Assembly (NCBI GenBank): GCA_003640385.1
Contig: RCAB01000853.1
Coordinates: 1 to 10,000, forward strand
DNA length: 10,000 bases
DNA from: Setaria digitata
Taxonomy: Eukaryota; Nematoda; Chromadorea; Rhabditida; Setariidae
Reading direction: 5' to 3'
Positions 1 to 7,064 of the stretch are shown here, piece by piece (the first letter of the stretch is position 1; every line of letters starts with the position of its first letter). Position numbers and translations under genes: made by a program. The notes beneath the pieces were generated by a model that saw only the letters and a list, made by a program, of their open reading frames with translations, had not been told where the DNA came from and did not search any database.

Positions 1-113
1 AAGGACCTTCCTCATTGCACATAGATGAGCTTGTCACATCTTTCATCGTATTCCGTTCGCTTGGTCTATCTCAATTCGCCGAGAAATTTAAGATAAATTC
101 ATTCTTATACTAG
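1..113 (+). CDS. Possible terminal coding exon, partial, weakly SAM-domain-like
   Basis: The plus frame starting at base 3 is open from the window edge for 36 codons and stops at TAG 111-113. About 40% of the first 92 bases are G or C, roughly twice the local level, which suggests coding. The other five frames here close sooner. Residues near positions 18-29 of the peptide read FRSLGLSQFAEKF, which resembles helices 1-2 of SAM domains, where a short-helix, LGL, then Q-aromatic-xxxF pattern is common. The peptide ends only a few residues later, before the rest of a SAM fold could form, and no GT splice donor occurs in frame before the stop. Either it is the true C-terminus, the resemblance is chance, or the exon is decayed. 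No start codon is visible. No AATAAA follows closely. The gene cannot be named. Confidence 0.33.
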   Translation, partial: GPSSLHIDELVTSFIVFRSLGLSQFAEKFKINSFLY

Positions 114-240
114 AAGTGCTACTACGATAAATTATGCAGTTGTTACTTCTGTCTAATGTTTAACAAATAGTTATCATTATCAATAGGTATTTCATTTATT
201 CGAGCATCTTTTGATAAATCAGGTAAAAGGTTCTCAGAAG

Positions 241-263
241 TAGCAGTATGATTGATACTGCTA
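241..263. repeat. Perfect 9-bp inverted repeat (hairpin)
   Basis: The arms TAGCAGTAT (241-249) and ATACTGCTA (255-263) are perfect reverse complements around a 5-base loop, GATTG. Outside them AGAAGT (236-241) can pair with ACTTCT (300-305), and CAGTTGTT (137-144) with AACAACTG (289-296). The stem contains G and C, so it is more notable than the AT-only palindromes elsewhere in the window. It is too short for a typical pre-miRNA. It may be a structured 3' UTR element if the upstream frame is a real terminal exon. Confidence 0.5.
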
Positions 264-405
264 ACAGAATGAAGTATACAGTAGTGGCAACAACTGGTAA
301 CTTCTAGTGATATGTGTTAATATTATTTCATGATTCTAAATCTAATCACAAACACATTAACAAACTTCTAATTATTCGATTATCCAATTAATCAACTTTT
401 CAAAN

Positions 406-453
406 ATATCTAAAAAATGTCTAAAAAAAAATCTCTTTTATATCTAAAAAATG
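406..453. repeat. 14-bp direct repeat pair beside an N
   Basis: ATATCTAAAAAATG occurs at 406-419 and again at 440-453, 34 bases apart. The ambiguous base N at 405 is immediately before the first copy. The repeat is AT-rich and could be chance, but its position beside the N suggests an assembly or polymorphism problem at this point. Confidence 0.5.
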
Positions 454-663
454 CAATTGTTTTATTGTTTGATAGCATAACGTTATAACTTTTTTCTGAC
501 TCATTTATTAAAATTAAATGTGACTAGAAATAGGCCAAACCAACCAAACCAATAATTTATTATGTAACAGTTAAGTTGATAGTTATAATTTAATCAAATT
601 ATCACTCGTCTGATTTTGCTTGCTTTCTCATGACAATATTATCATTTTGTTTCCACAATTTCA

Positions 664-942
664 ATGATTGATTTCGAGATAAAAATGCAGAAGATAATGA
701 ATGTTTGGTTTACTGTAGGATTAAACATTGTAAGTAAATTACAAACTGAAAGATTGATAATGTTGATAACACTGATAATATTGTTTAATATTGGTTTGTT
801 TCGACATATAATTCAACAAGTGGCCCAATTCATCATTCAGGACTCAAAAATTATTAAACAAATGATCAAACTAATAATTTATGAGGGCAGAATCCTCGAA
901 CTTATGACGCATATTCTCTGTTTTATTCTGTTGATGAATTGA
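664..942 (+). CDS. Unrecognised 92-codon ORF, doubtful
   Basis: An ATG-started open frame of 92 codons ends in TGA at 940-942. The product is rich in Ile, Leu, Met and Gln and has no motif I recognise. A hydrophobic stretch lies around residues 31-46 (RLIMLITLIILFNIGL), which could be one membrane segment or simply AT-rich codon use. The DNA has fewer homopolymers than its surroundings, which is mildly in favour of function. A good donor-like GTAAGT sits inside the frame at 731-736, and an acceptor-like CATTCAG ends at 840, so part of it could be intronic. At this AT content an open frame of this length is uncommon but expected occasionally in 10 kb on two strands. It may equally be a decayed exon or transposon remnant. 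Confidence 0.15.
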   Translation: MIDFEIKMQKIMNVWFTVGLNIVSKLQTERLIMLITLIILFNIGLFRHIIQQVAQFIIQDSKIIKQMIKLIIYEGRILELMTHILCFILLMN

Positions 943-999
943 TAAATATTCTGAATGTAGTAATGATAATTGTTGAAATTTCGCGCAGCAGAAATAATT

Positions 1000-1503
1000 T
1001 TAATAATATAAACAAATTAAAAAACTTCTAATCCAATTTGTTTTTTCTTTTCTTCTTTTCCTTTCCAACAAAAAAAAAAAATGTATTTTGCAATAAAAGT
1101 GGCAAATGTTTTCATAAACAAATGTAGCAGAAATCGAATCAGAAGTACACAGTTTGAGCAGAGAAATTTCTTTAAAATACAAGTAATTAATTATATCTAG
1201 CATCTGTTTTTTTTTTCCGTCCAATTTTTTTATATAAAATTTGTTTTTTATTTTTAAAATCTCGTAAATTAGATGTTGAATGATAAATTTTTCCTTCAAA
1301 ATCTCGTAAATTCGATGTTGAATGATAAATTTTTCCTTCAAAATCTCGTAAATTCGATGTTGAATGATAAATTTTCCCTTCAAAATCTCGTAAATTCGAG
1401 TTAAATGATGAATTCTTCTTTTAAAACTTTGTAAATTCGAAGCTAGAAGACAAATTTTTCCTTTCCTTTCGTTTGTTTTTTTTTTTTTTTTGTTTTTTGT
1501 TTT
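1000..1503 (-). CDS. Long minus-strand open frame across the 42-bp repeat, doubtful
   Basis: On the minus strand there is no stop from 1503 down to TAA at 1002-1000, about 167 sense codons. There is no upstream ATG; the first Met lies well inside, after the repeats. The N-terminal part is Lys-rich from the T15 tract at 1477-1491. The middle is five 14-residue units because the 42-bp DNA repeat is a multiple of three; the three best-conserved units read close to KEKFIIQHRIYEIL. The last 80 or so residues are unique and resemble no family I know. Openness across a repeat of length 3n is partly automatic, and poly-A on the coding strand gives Lys rather than stops, so this may be spurious. What argues for it is that the frame also survives two diverged units and the non-repeat tail. 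Confidence 0.15.
   Translation of the reverse strand, partial: KTKNKKKKKTNERKGKICLLASNLQSFKRRIHHLTRIYEILKGKFIIQHRIYEILKEKFIIQHRIYEILKEKFIIQHLIYEILKIKNKFYIKKLDGKKKQMLDIINYLYFKEISLLKLCTSDSISATFVYENICHFYCKIHFFFLLERKRRKEKTNWIRSFLICLYY
1256..1464. repeat. 42-bp tandem repeat, about five copies
   Basis: The units start near 1256, 1298, 1340, 1382 and 1424. The core is AAAATCTCGTAAATTCGATG followed by TTGAATGATAAATTTTTCCTTC. The first three units are nearly identical: A for C in the TTCGATG motif of the first, and a C for T in the third. The fourth and fifth are clearly diverged, in the same order along the strand, so expansion seems to have been active at the left end. The spacing stays at 42 bp overall even though the fourth unit seems to need compensating small indels to align. 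It is a minisatellite with no unique spacers. Confidence 0.92.
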
Positions 1504-2580
1504 TCACTAGCAAATTGATAAATGAGAATTTAGCCTCAATATTACCGAATATGCTTAATGACCGGAAAAATGAGATTATATTCATTCGCAAAACATTGTT
1601 TTGTTCTAATTTTTTAAGTTATCATACATAATTTAATGTACTTAATTGGAAATTATTCTAATTTAAAATCACTACGCTTAATTAGTAAATGATTGAGTGC
1701 CATAAATTGTTAATGTAGTTATTAAATATGCATTTTTACATTGTTCATACAGGAACCAATAGCTGTTTTATTTACCATATTTATTGATAATATTATGTAA
1801 GTAATTTGAAATGTTTAAAATTGCAAAATTAGTAATGAAATTTTATAACAGAAAAATTGAAAATTTTGCTGCATATATTTGAAAAAATAATTTTTTATTT
1901 TTCTTATAGTACTATTAATTTCTTTTTCTGCAATTAAAATTGGTAATTATGTGTGATTTTCCTCAATTGCCGCTTTTTTCTTTCCTTTAATCCTCATTAT
2001 CGCTTTAAAATGAATACAAATTATTGTTTGATTTTGGTTTTATTTGAATAAATTCGTCTATTTATCTATCTTTTATTATCACTGCTAATTAATAATTAGA
2101 AATTATCACTTCATATTTACACCTTAGTCAATATTATTCAAAAAGAAAAAGAAAATAAATTCAGAAATCATTCGTCAAGATGACCATTTGTATATTTGTC
2201 CATTTATTTAATATTACTAATTACTGGAATCATTTTATTTTTTTTCCCATTTCAATCTTTTTTTTTCTTTTTTTTTTTTTTGCAATAATATTATCAAAAC
2301 TTAAAAAGAAAAAAATAAATGAGAAATTATTGAAATAAAATAGTCGCAATTATCAAATTTGACATTTAATTTCTTCACTTCTCATCTATAATTATTAAAA
2401 AAGAAATAAATAAATAACTTTTTTTTTTCTCTCTCTCTCCCAACAATAATATTATCTTTAGAAAAAAAGACAAAACACAAAAAAAAAAAAATATTAAATG
2501 TAAATACAAAATAAAATAAAATGGTCCCAAAATTACCAAATTGGATTACAACAAATAGTACAAATCTAAAGAAGAGAGAT
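1504..2580. other. AT-rich gene-less stretch
   Basis: I see no gene here. All six frames close quickly. The stretch holds T tracts at 2238-2245, 2258-2266 and 2268-2281 and an A tract near 2479-2491. The only item that stands out from the composition is the palindromic TAAT site at 2085-2099, listed separately. Confidence 0.6.
2085..2099. promoter_or_regulatory. Palindromic TAATTA pair (homeodomain-type site)
   Basis: CTAATTA, one A, then TAATTAG form a perfect 15-base palindrome with two TAATTA cores. Paired and other homeodomain proteins bind inverted TAAT cores with short spacing as dimers. In DNA this AT-rich the core is common, so only the full symmetry is suggestive. Confidence 0.2.
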
Positions 2581-2596
2581 TGATGATGATGATTAG

Positions 2597-2644
2597 CTCT
2601 CTCTCTCTCTCTCTCTCTCTCCCTCTCTCTCTCTTTCTCTCTTT
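2597..2644. repeat. CT microsatellite (GA on the minus strand)
   Basis: A near-pure CT dinucleotide run of about 48 bases with interruptions CCC near 2621 and CTTT near 2632-2636. It is preceded by a short TGA run at 2580-2592. It makes the long Ser-Leu frame on plus and the Arg-Glu frame on minus, neither of which is evidence of coding. GA/CT runs are common near animal promoters and can form triplex DNA. Confidence 0.95.
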
Positions 2645-2740
2645 GAGGTCAAGATTAAGTGAGTTCGCGGAAGATTTATCCGGAAGGAGAGATTTCTGGG
2701 AGGGCTTCTTTCTTTCTTTCTTTTTTTTTTTTTTTTTCCA
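2645..2740. other. GC-richer patch followed by TTTC repeats and T17
   Basis: About half of the bases from 2645 to 2708 are G or C (GTTCGCGG, ATCCGGAAGG, CTGGGAGGGC), a sharp change from the neighbours. Then TTTC units (2708-2720) lead into T17 (2721-2737). Both strands are open through this patch only because the simple repeats on each side lack stops, so I cannot call an exon. A CpG-containing patch next to a GA/CT run and upstream of GATA sites would fit a promoter or 5' UTR. Confidence 0.4.
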
Positions 2741-2894
2741 TCCTTTCCTAATTTCCTCTCATTATCATTAACGTTTCATTCTTCTTCTCGTCGTTCCATT
2801 GTCAGTTGCAAATCAGTCGCTTTCCTTTCATCTCAAAATATTTTCCTCCATTCATTTTATTCATTCATTACACATAGCTCATTCCATCAGTGCC

Positions 2895-2923
2895 ACTGAT
2901 AACAACATATCAGCTCTGATAAG
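2895..2923. promoter_or_regulatory. Cluster of three GATA-factor sites
   Basis: ACTGATAA (2895-2902), TATCAG (2908-2913, minus-strand CTGATA) and TCTGATAAG (2915-2923) fall within 29 bases. The extended TGATAA form matches the site bound by nematode gut GATA factors such as ELT-2. More GATA cores follow as CTTATC at 3064-3069, TTATCA at 3076-3081 and TGATAA at 3091-3096. TGATAA is frequent in AT-rich DNA, so the tight spacing and the extended matches are the evidence. Confidence 0.35.
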
Positions 2924-3128
2924 CGTTAAAAATTTTTTCCTGATTGATTTATACTTCCTCTTCCCCTTTCATCCTCCACTCTCTTTGAAAAAGATAAAAA
3001 TGAAAAGTTTAGTTCATTTAAAATAAACCTTTATTACTAATATACGCAGATGATGCATTCTCACTTATCCCATCATTATCATAAAATAGGTGATAATTTT
3101 ATAAAAACTATTATTTACTCATTCTACA

Positions 3129-3235
3129 TATCATATTATATTATATCATATCATTGGCTTATAATATTCATATAATGAATGGATTGTTTGATTGATAAAC
3201 TTTGATTAATAATAAATCTTTGATATAATATGATA
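3129..3235. repeat. 13-bp inverted repeat with 81-base spacer
   Basis: TATCATATTATAT (3129-3141) and ATATAATATGATA (3223-3235) are exact reverse complements. The whole interval is AT-only filler, so it may be chance. No duplicated target site is evident outside the arms, so I do not call it a transposon. Confidence 0.4.
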
Positions 3236-3239
3236 ATAA

Positions 3240-4550
3240 TAGATTATAATGTTATTTTGTTATTTTTACCATTAATAATCATAATTAATCATTAGCAAAG
3301 AAAAAAAAAAAAAAAAAAAGGAGAGAAAAATGATTAGAGGATATTTCTGAAATGCTTCATCATAATTTTTTTGATTAGAAATAAACACATTTTCTTTAGT
3401 AATCAACAGTAATTTGTCAGAAATAAACACGATTAATATTTAAATTGTTTCCCAATAATCAATTTCTTTTTTTTGCCAGTTTTTAAATATTTCAAATAGC
3501 ACTGAAATTTTAAATTTATGAATTGTAATTGATTGTTTTAAAAATTAATTTACTTTTAACCTTTCAGTTCTTTTTTTTTTTCACGAAGACACTAAACAAT
3601 TAATTAGAAAATCAAATTAAATAATGTATTAATTGGAACAGATGCATTTAGCATGCTCTAATGAATTGCGGTTGCAATCATTTTGAAATATTACGGTAGC
3701 AGAAATATTTGTTATCAATCATTTTGCTTATTTATTATTTTTCTAATGATGAATAAAGGAAAAAAATTTCTGTTTTTTTTTTTTTAATTATTGCAAATAG
3801 ATAATTTAAGTGATAAGTGATAATTTCGTAAAAGAAAAAAAATAGATGCATTCGATAATTTAATATATGAATAAATTTGCTGTCAAAAAAAAATGGATGT
3901 GTTTTTGTATACATAAATTATTTCAATTGATAAATGATAATTTGTAAACATTTCTTTTTTCATTGCTTTGTACTTTATACATTTACTTTCATTTTTTTTT
4001 AATGAAAAAATTCGAATAATTAAGATTTTTTGCTGGAAAAATAAATGACGAAATTTGGATGCGTCTTTTTTTTTTTGGATTAATTATTTTGGTTGCTTAG
4101 CTTTAAATAAATAAATATGCAATTTTTAAATCTTATATTTACATTAAAATTAAACAAATAAATTGCAATTGAAGAAAGGCCGGCTAATCAACTTTTTTTT
4201 TTTTTGCTTTTTGTTGTTCCATAAGTTACAACAAGACACAAACAAATAGATAAACAAACAAGTAAAACAAAATAAACAAAATTGATGCATAAAAATAAAG
4301 CACAATAATTATTAGCATGAAGTTATAATTAAATCAAACAAATCAGTATAATAAATGAAAAAAAAAAAAAAAAAAAAAAAAACAGAAACATAAAATAAAA
4401 ATATTTTAAAGTTCAAAATGTCAAAGGTTAAACATTAAAAGATGAAATTTACTTTTTTTTTTTTTTTTTTCTTTTGTTCTCCCTACTTTCTAACCTATTT
4501 ATCACCAACAATACCTTCCAGGCGCCTTCTTTTCCTTTCTTTTTTTTTAC
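3240..4550. other. AT-rich gene-less stretch with long homopolymers
   Basis: No gene is supported. It carries A19 at 3301-3319, T tracts near 3571, 3772 and 4193, A25 at 4358-4382 and T18 at 4453-4470. A short unique patch lies at 3636-3700 and another, containing the palindrome GGCGCC, at 4490-4530. The latter lies in a minus frame open from about 4565 to 4420 that is largely poly-Lys and not convincing. Confidence 0.6.
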
Positions 4551-4557
4551 ACATAAA

Positions 4558-4612
4558 GGATTATGTTATCAAAAGGATAATATATAGATGGATTATCATA
4601 TCAAAGGGATAA
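4558..4612. promoter_or_regulatory. Two 23-bp direct repeats with paired GATA cores
   Basis: 4558-4580 and 4590-4612 match at about 20 of 23 positions. Each begins GGATTAT, contains TATCAAA and ends GGATAA, so each carries a TATC core facing a GATA core across five bases. The perfect half is TTATC-AAAAG-GATAA at 4566-4580. The arrangement could be a paired GATA-factor element or a small tandem duplication. Confidence 0.35.
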
Positions 4613-4953
4613 AAAAAACTTTTTCCATATGCAAATTTGTTGATGTGCCAACGGTTAAGTGCTCTTTTGTGTACAAAAAAATTGTAAATGAAATAAAAAG
4701 AAAACAATAGCAAAGATAAAAAAAAACATTTCTTTTTTTTTTTTTTTTTAATGTAAATAAGACAAATGTGAAAGTTTGAATGGAAGCATTAACAAAACTT
4801 TTTTCATCTCACAGTAATTTAATACTTCAATAGGAGAGGCAATTATTTACAGAGGATTAAAATAGATGAAAGAAAAATGAATGAATATATTGGAAAAAGG
4901 AAAAGAAAAAAAAAAAAAAAACACAAAAGATGAGACGCTTAAATACACTTATT

Positions 4954-4968
4954 TGACGTAACCACGTG
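4954..4968. promoter_or_regulatory. Adjacent bZIP (TGACGTAA) and E-box (CACGTG) sites
   Basis: TGACGTAA (4954-4961) fits a CREB/ATF-type bZIP site, and CACGTG (4963-4968) is a canonical bHLH E-box; one base separates them. Both contain CpG, which is rare in this window, so finding both side by side is unlikely from composition alone. The exon-like island at 5096-5248 is about 130 bases to the right. Function is inferred from motif only. Confidence 0.3.
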
Positions 4969-5095
4969 AAGTAAATGAAATATAAGATAGCATTGTTCCA
5001 TAATATATAAATAATATGTCCAGCCGAAAGACACATGTATTCATTCTCATCTTGAGGACATAGTGCTACTACTATAATTGTTCGATAATTATTAG

Positions 5096-5248
5096 AATCA
5101 TCTGAAGATTGGATTCTGGAAAAGGTGTTTGTTTGAATTTACAGTGCTGGTGGTGTCGCCTGATTTGTATGCAAATGTTTCGATTCATTCATCTAAAAGA
5201 TTGAATTCAAGAAAAGATAGGATTTTTGGATTCACTGAAAGATGTTAA
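5096..5248 (+). CDS. Exon-like island, strand ambiguous
   Basis: This is the most coding-like internal stretch. On plus, 50 codons are open between TAG 5093-5095 and TAA 5246-5248; a nematode-style acceptor TTTACAG ends at 5144 inside it, so the exon could start at 5145. On minus, an acceptor CTTTTAG (AG at 5194-5193) is followed at once by ATG at 5192, then 16 codons (start MNESKHLHTNQATPPA), then a donor-like GTAAAT whose G is at 5142. The core 5140-5185 is about half G+C against a very AT-rich background. Neither product is recognised. The minus reading would be a first coding exon of about 50 bases; the plus reading a short terminal exon. The two cannot both be right, and it may be neither. 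Confidence 0.25.
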   Translation, partial: NHLKIGFWKRCLFEFTVLVVSPDLYANVSIHSSKRLNSRKDRIFGFTERC

Positions 5249-5249
5249 C

Positions 5250-6040
5250 GAATTTTGCATAAATTTGTTTCGTACACACATAAATGATAGATTTAATTGA
5301 GAAATTAAATTAAATTTTTCTTAAAAATTTGCCAAAATAAAATTTGTAAAAATTTTTTGATTATTATAATATGCATGTGTTTGTTGAAATTAAATTTAAG
5401 AAATTTTACTCCAAACATTTTACAAATACAAAATATTTATATATATATTTTTTTTCAAATATTTGTATAATATTTATATATGCATATCTAATTAGGTTGC
5501 AATTAATTTATGCGTAATTATTGTTTTGAAAAAAATTTAAAAAGCATTTTGTGAGTGAGAGCTTTTAAAAAATTTCGATAAAAATAAATATGAAGAAATG
5601 GCATTCAAAAAGATAATGAAATAAATAGCAAATTCAGAATTTTTCAAAAAAAAAAAAAAAAAATTAAAAATGTATATTTAAATAATAGTGTACAGATTCC
5701 AAAATTTTTAAACATATTTATAAAACTATTTTTATCCATTGCATATATTTCATTCCAAATTTAAATTTTTCAAAAAATTGATCTAATCATCAGTGGGTAA
5801 CAAAATTGCAAAATTAAATGAAATGAAATAACAAACGTTTGGTTCAGTTCCTTCCAAAAAATTACTGAAGCAAAAAAAAAATTCCATACCAAAAGTATTG
5901 ATAATTTTTTTCAAATATGAAAGTTTAGATTTTTTTTTTTCTTTTGAATCCTAATAGTTTTTCTTATTTTTTTTTTCTTTTTAATACGAAAATTTAAATA
6001 TGCGATTGTATAATATGATTTTCATTTAAAATAACAAGAA
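5250..6040. other. AT-rich gene-less stretch
   Basis: No gene is visible. It holds an AT hairpin with 8-bp arms (AAATTTTT 5312-5319 and AAAAATTT 5323-5330), the palindrome CAAATATTTG (5456-5465) inside TA-rich repeats, an A17 tract near 5646-5662 and T tracts near 5931 and 5967. Confidence 0.6.
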
Positions 6041-6427
6041 ATAAATAAATATAATTAAATATATATTTGTAATTGAAAACCATGTTTATCATATAAAAAA
6101 AGAAAAAGAAAAAAAAAACATAAATAGCAAATTTATTCTTTTAAACATTGAAAAAACCAATTTTAAAAATTTTATAGAATAACCAAAAATGTACTTACTT
6201 TAAGTGAAAATTATAGGAAATANTATAATAAATATATTTAATTATATAAATAAATATAATTAAATATATATTTGTAATTGAAAACCATGTTTATTATATA
6301 AAAAAAGAAAAAGAAAAAAAAAACATAAATAGCAAATTTATTCTTTTAAACATTGAAAAAACCAATTTTAAAAATTTTATAGAATAACCAAAAATGTACT
6401 TACTTTAAGTGAAAATTATAGGAAATA
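6041..6427. repeat. 182-bp direct duplication with 23-bp junction
   Basis: Bases 6041-6222 recur at 6246-6427, a shift of 205. I find one difference in 182 positions: C at 6090 and T at 6295. Even the A7, A5 and A10 runs inside both copies have equal lengths, which is unusual for old repeats because such runs drift fast. The N at 6223 is exactly where the first copy ends; the junction is 6223-6245. Either the duplication is very recent or it is an assembly artefact from joining overlapping or allelic contigs. The content is AT-rich and non-coding. Confidence 0.95.
6232..6269. repeat. Perfect 15-bp inverted repeat at the duplication junction
   Basis: ATATATTTAATTATA (6232-6246) and TATAATTAAATATAT (6255-6269) pair perfectly around an 8-base loop. 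The right arm belongs to the second copy of the 182-bp duplication; the left arm is almost entirely in the junction. The equivalent place in the first copy (right arm at 6050-6064) has no left arm, so the palindrome was made by the event that created the junction. Confidence 0.85.
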
Positions 6428-6546
6428 AGTAACTAATAGGAGAAAATGAATATGAAATTTCTTTACTTTTTTATTTTTTATTTTCATATGATTTTTATGT
6501 CATATATACAAAGTAAGAAATTTAATAATTTATTTAAATCGTCTAA

Positions 6547-6705
6547 TTCTTGCAAAAAAAAAAAGTGATTACTTTCATCATTTATAGCAACACCAATCGT
6601 TCCAAGAATAAAATTCGAAAAGCGTTATTAAGAACAAATTTGCAAGAGAAAACGTCAGATTATTGGAAATTAAATATTCTTTTACAACTTAATAATTCAT
6701 CATAG
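6547..6705 (+). CDS. Weak exon candidate, 52-codon open frame
   Basis: The plus frame is open from 6547 to TAG 6703-6705. An acceptor-like CATCATTTATAG ends at 6587, after which the frame continues for 38 codons with a basic, Lys/Arg/Asn-rich product. The stretch 6588-6660 is richer in G and C and freer of homopolymers than its surroundings. No family is recognised. The minus strand is also open over much of the same stretch, so coding on either strand is uncertain and it may be chance. Confidence 0.15.
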   Translation, partial: FLQKKKVITFIIYSNTNRSKNKIRKALLRTNLQEKTSDYWKLNILLQLNNSS

Positions 6706-6851
6706 GCATTGAAATTGTTTTTCATTTTATATTATTCATTATCAGATTTTGCTATCACAAAATGAGATAAGAATGTAGCGACAATAAATATTAACTAGCA
6801 TTTCAGTTAAGATTAGATTTAATATTTTAAGCTCAGTCTCATCTAACGTAA

Positions 6852-7064
6852 ATGATTATTCATTTTAACTTCAAAATCATTTCCATATATTATAGATTTT
6901 TACTTTTCGAAAAATTTTCACCTAATAGCAAGTATTTTGTAATAAATAATTTAATAACAAAACTAAATATTTGCAATATTCCACTTTTAGAAGAAAAGGA
7001 CAAAAAAAAAAATTTATTTGATTACGGTATTTTTTTTTTTCTAAAACTTATTAAACTGTTATAG
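6852..7064 (+). CDS. Unrecognised 70-codon ORF, doubtful
   Basis: ATG at 6852 to TAG 7062-7064 gives 70 residues, rich in Ile, Phe, Asn and Lys, with two runs of hydrophobic residues at the ends that follow the A/T composition. The Lys run and the Phe run come from A9 (near 7002) and T tracts (near 7031). No motif, signal peptide or homolog is recognised. An acceptor-like ATATTATAG ends at 6895 inside the frame. Most likely a chance ORF in AT-rich DNA. Confidence 0.08.
   Translation: MIIHFNFKIISIYYRFLLFEKFSPNSKYFVINNLITKLNICNIPLLEEKDKKKNLFDYGIFFFLKLIKLL

Noticed and set aside
236..305. tRNA-like 70-base cloverleaf
   Set aside because: Outer ends pair over 6 bases and one arm is strong, but there is no anticodon stem with a 7-base loop, no T-arm GTTC core and no D-loop GG, so it is not a tRNA.
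1256..1464. CRISPR array
   Set aside because: The repeats are contiguous with no unique spacers, and the genome is evidently eukaryotic.
2580..2771. Plus-strand ORF of 63 codons starting with four Met and a Ser-Leu run
   Set aside because: It is produced by the TGA run, the CT microsatellite and T17, which have no stops in that frame. The minus strand is open over the same stretch for the same reason.
2799..3026. Plus-strand ORF of 75 codons
   Set aside because: It needs a TTG start, which is not expected in an animal gene, and the product has no recognisable motif. The sequence is pyrimidine-rich, which favours open Ser/Phe/Leu frames.
3129..3235. Miniature inverted-repeat transposon
   Set aside because: The 13-bp arms are AT-only, no target-site duplication flanks them, and the interior has no transposon features.
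4340..4382. Retroposon tail: AATAAA at 4350-4355 followed by A25
   Set aside because: Only two bases separate the hexamer from the A run, no gene-derived sequence lies upstream, and no target-site duplication is visible.
4629..4636. POU octamer ATGCAAAT, also at 5169-5176 and as ATTTGCAT at 8973-8980
   Set aside because: At this AT content about one match per 10 kb is expected by chance, so three scattered matches are weak evidence.
5016..5061. ATGTCC/GGACAT inverted repeat and a let-7-like look near TTGAGGACATAG
   Set aside because: The stem is only six bases with a 34-base loop, and the let-7 seed GAGGTAG is not present.
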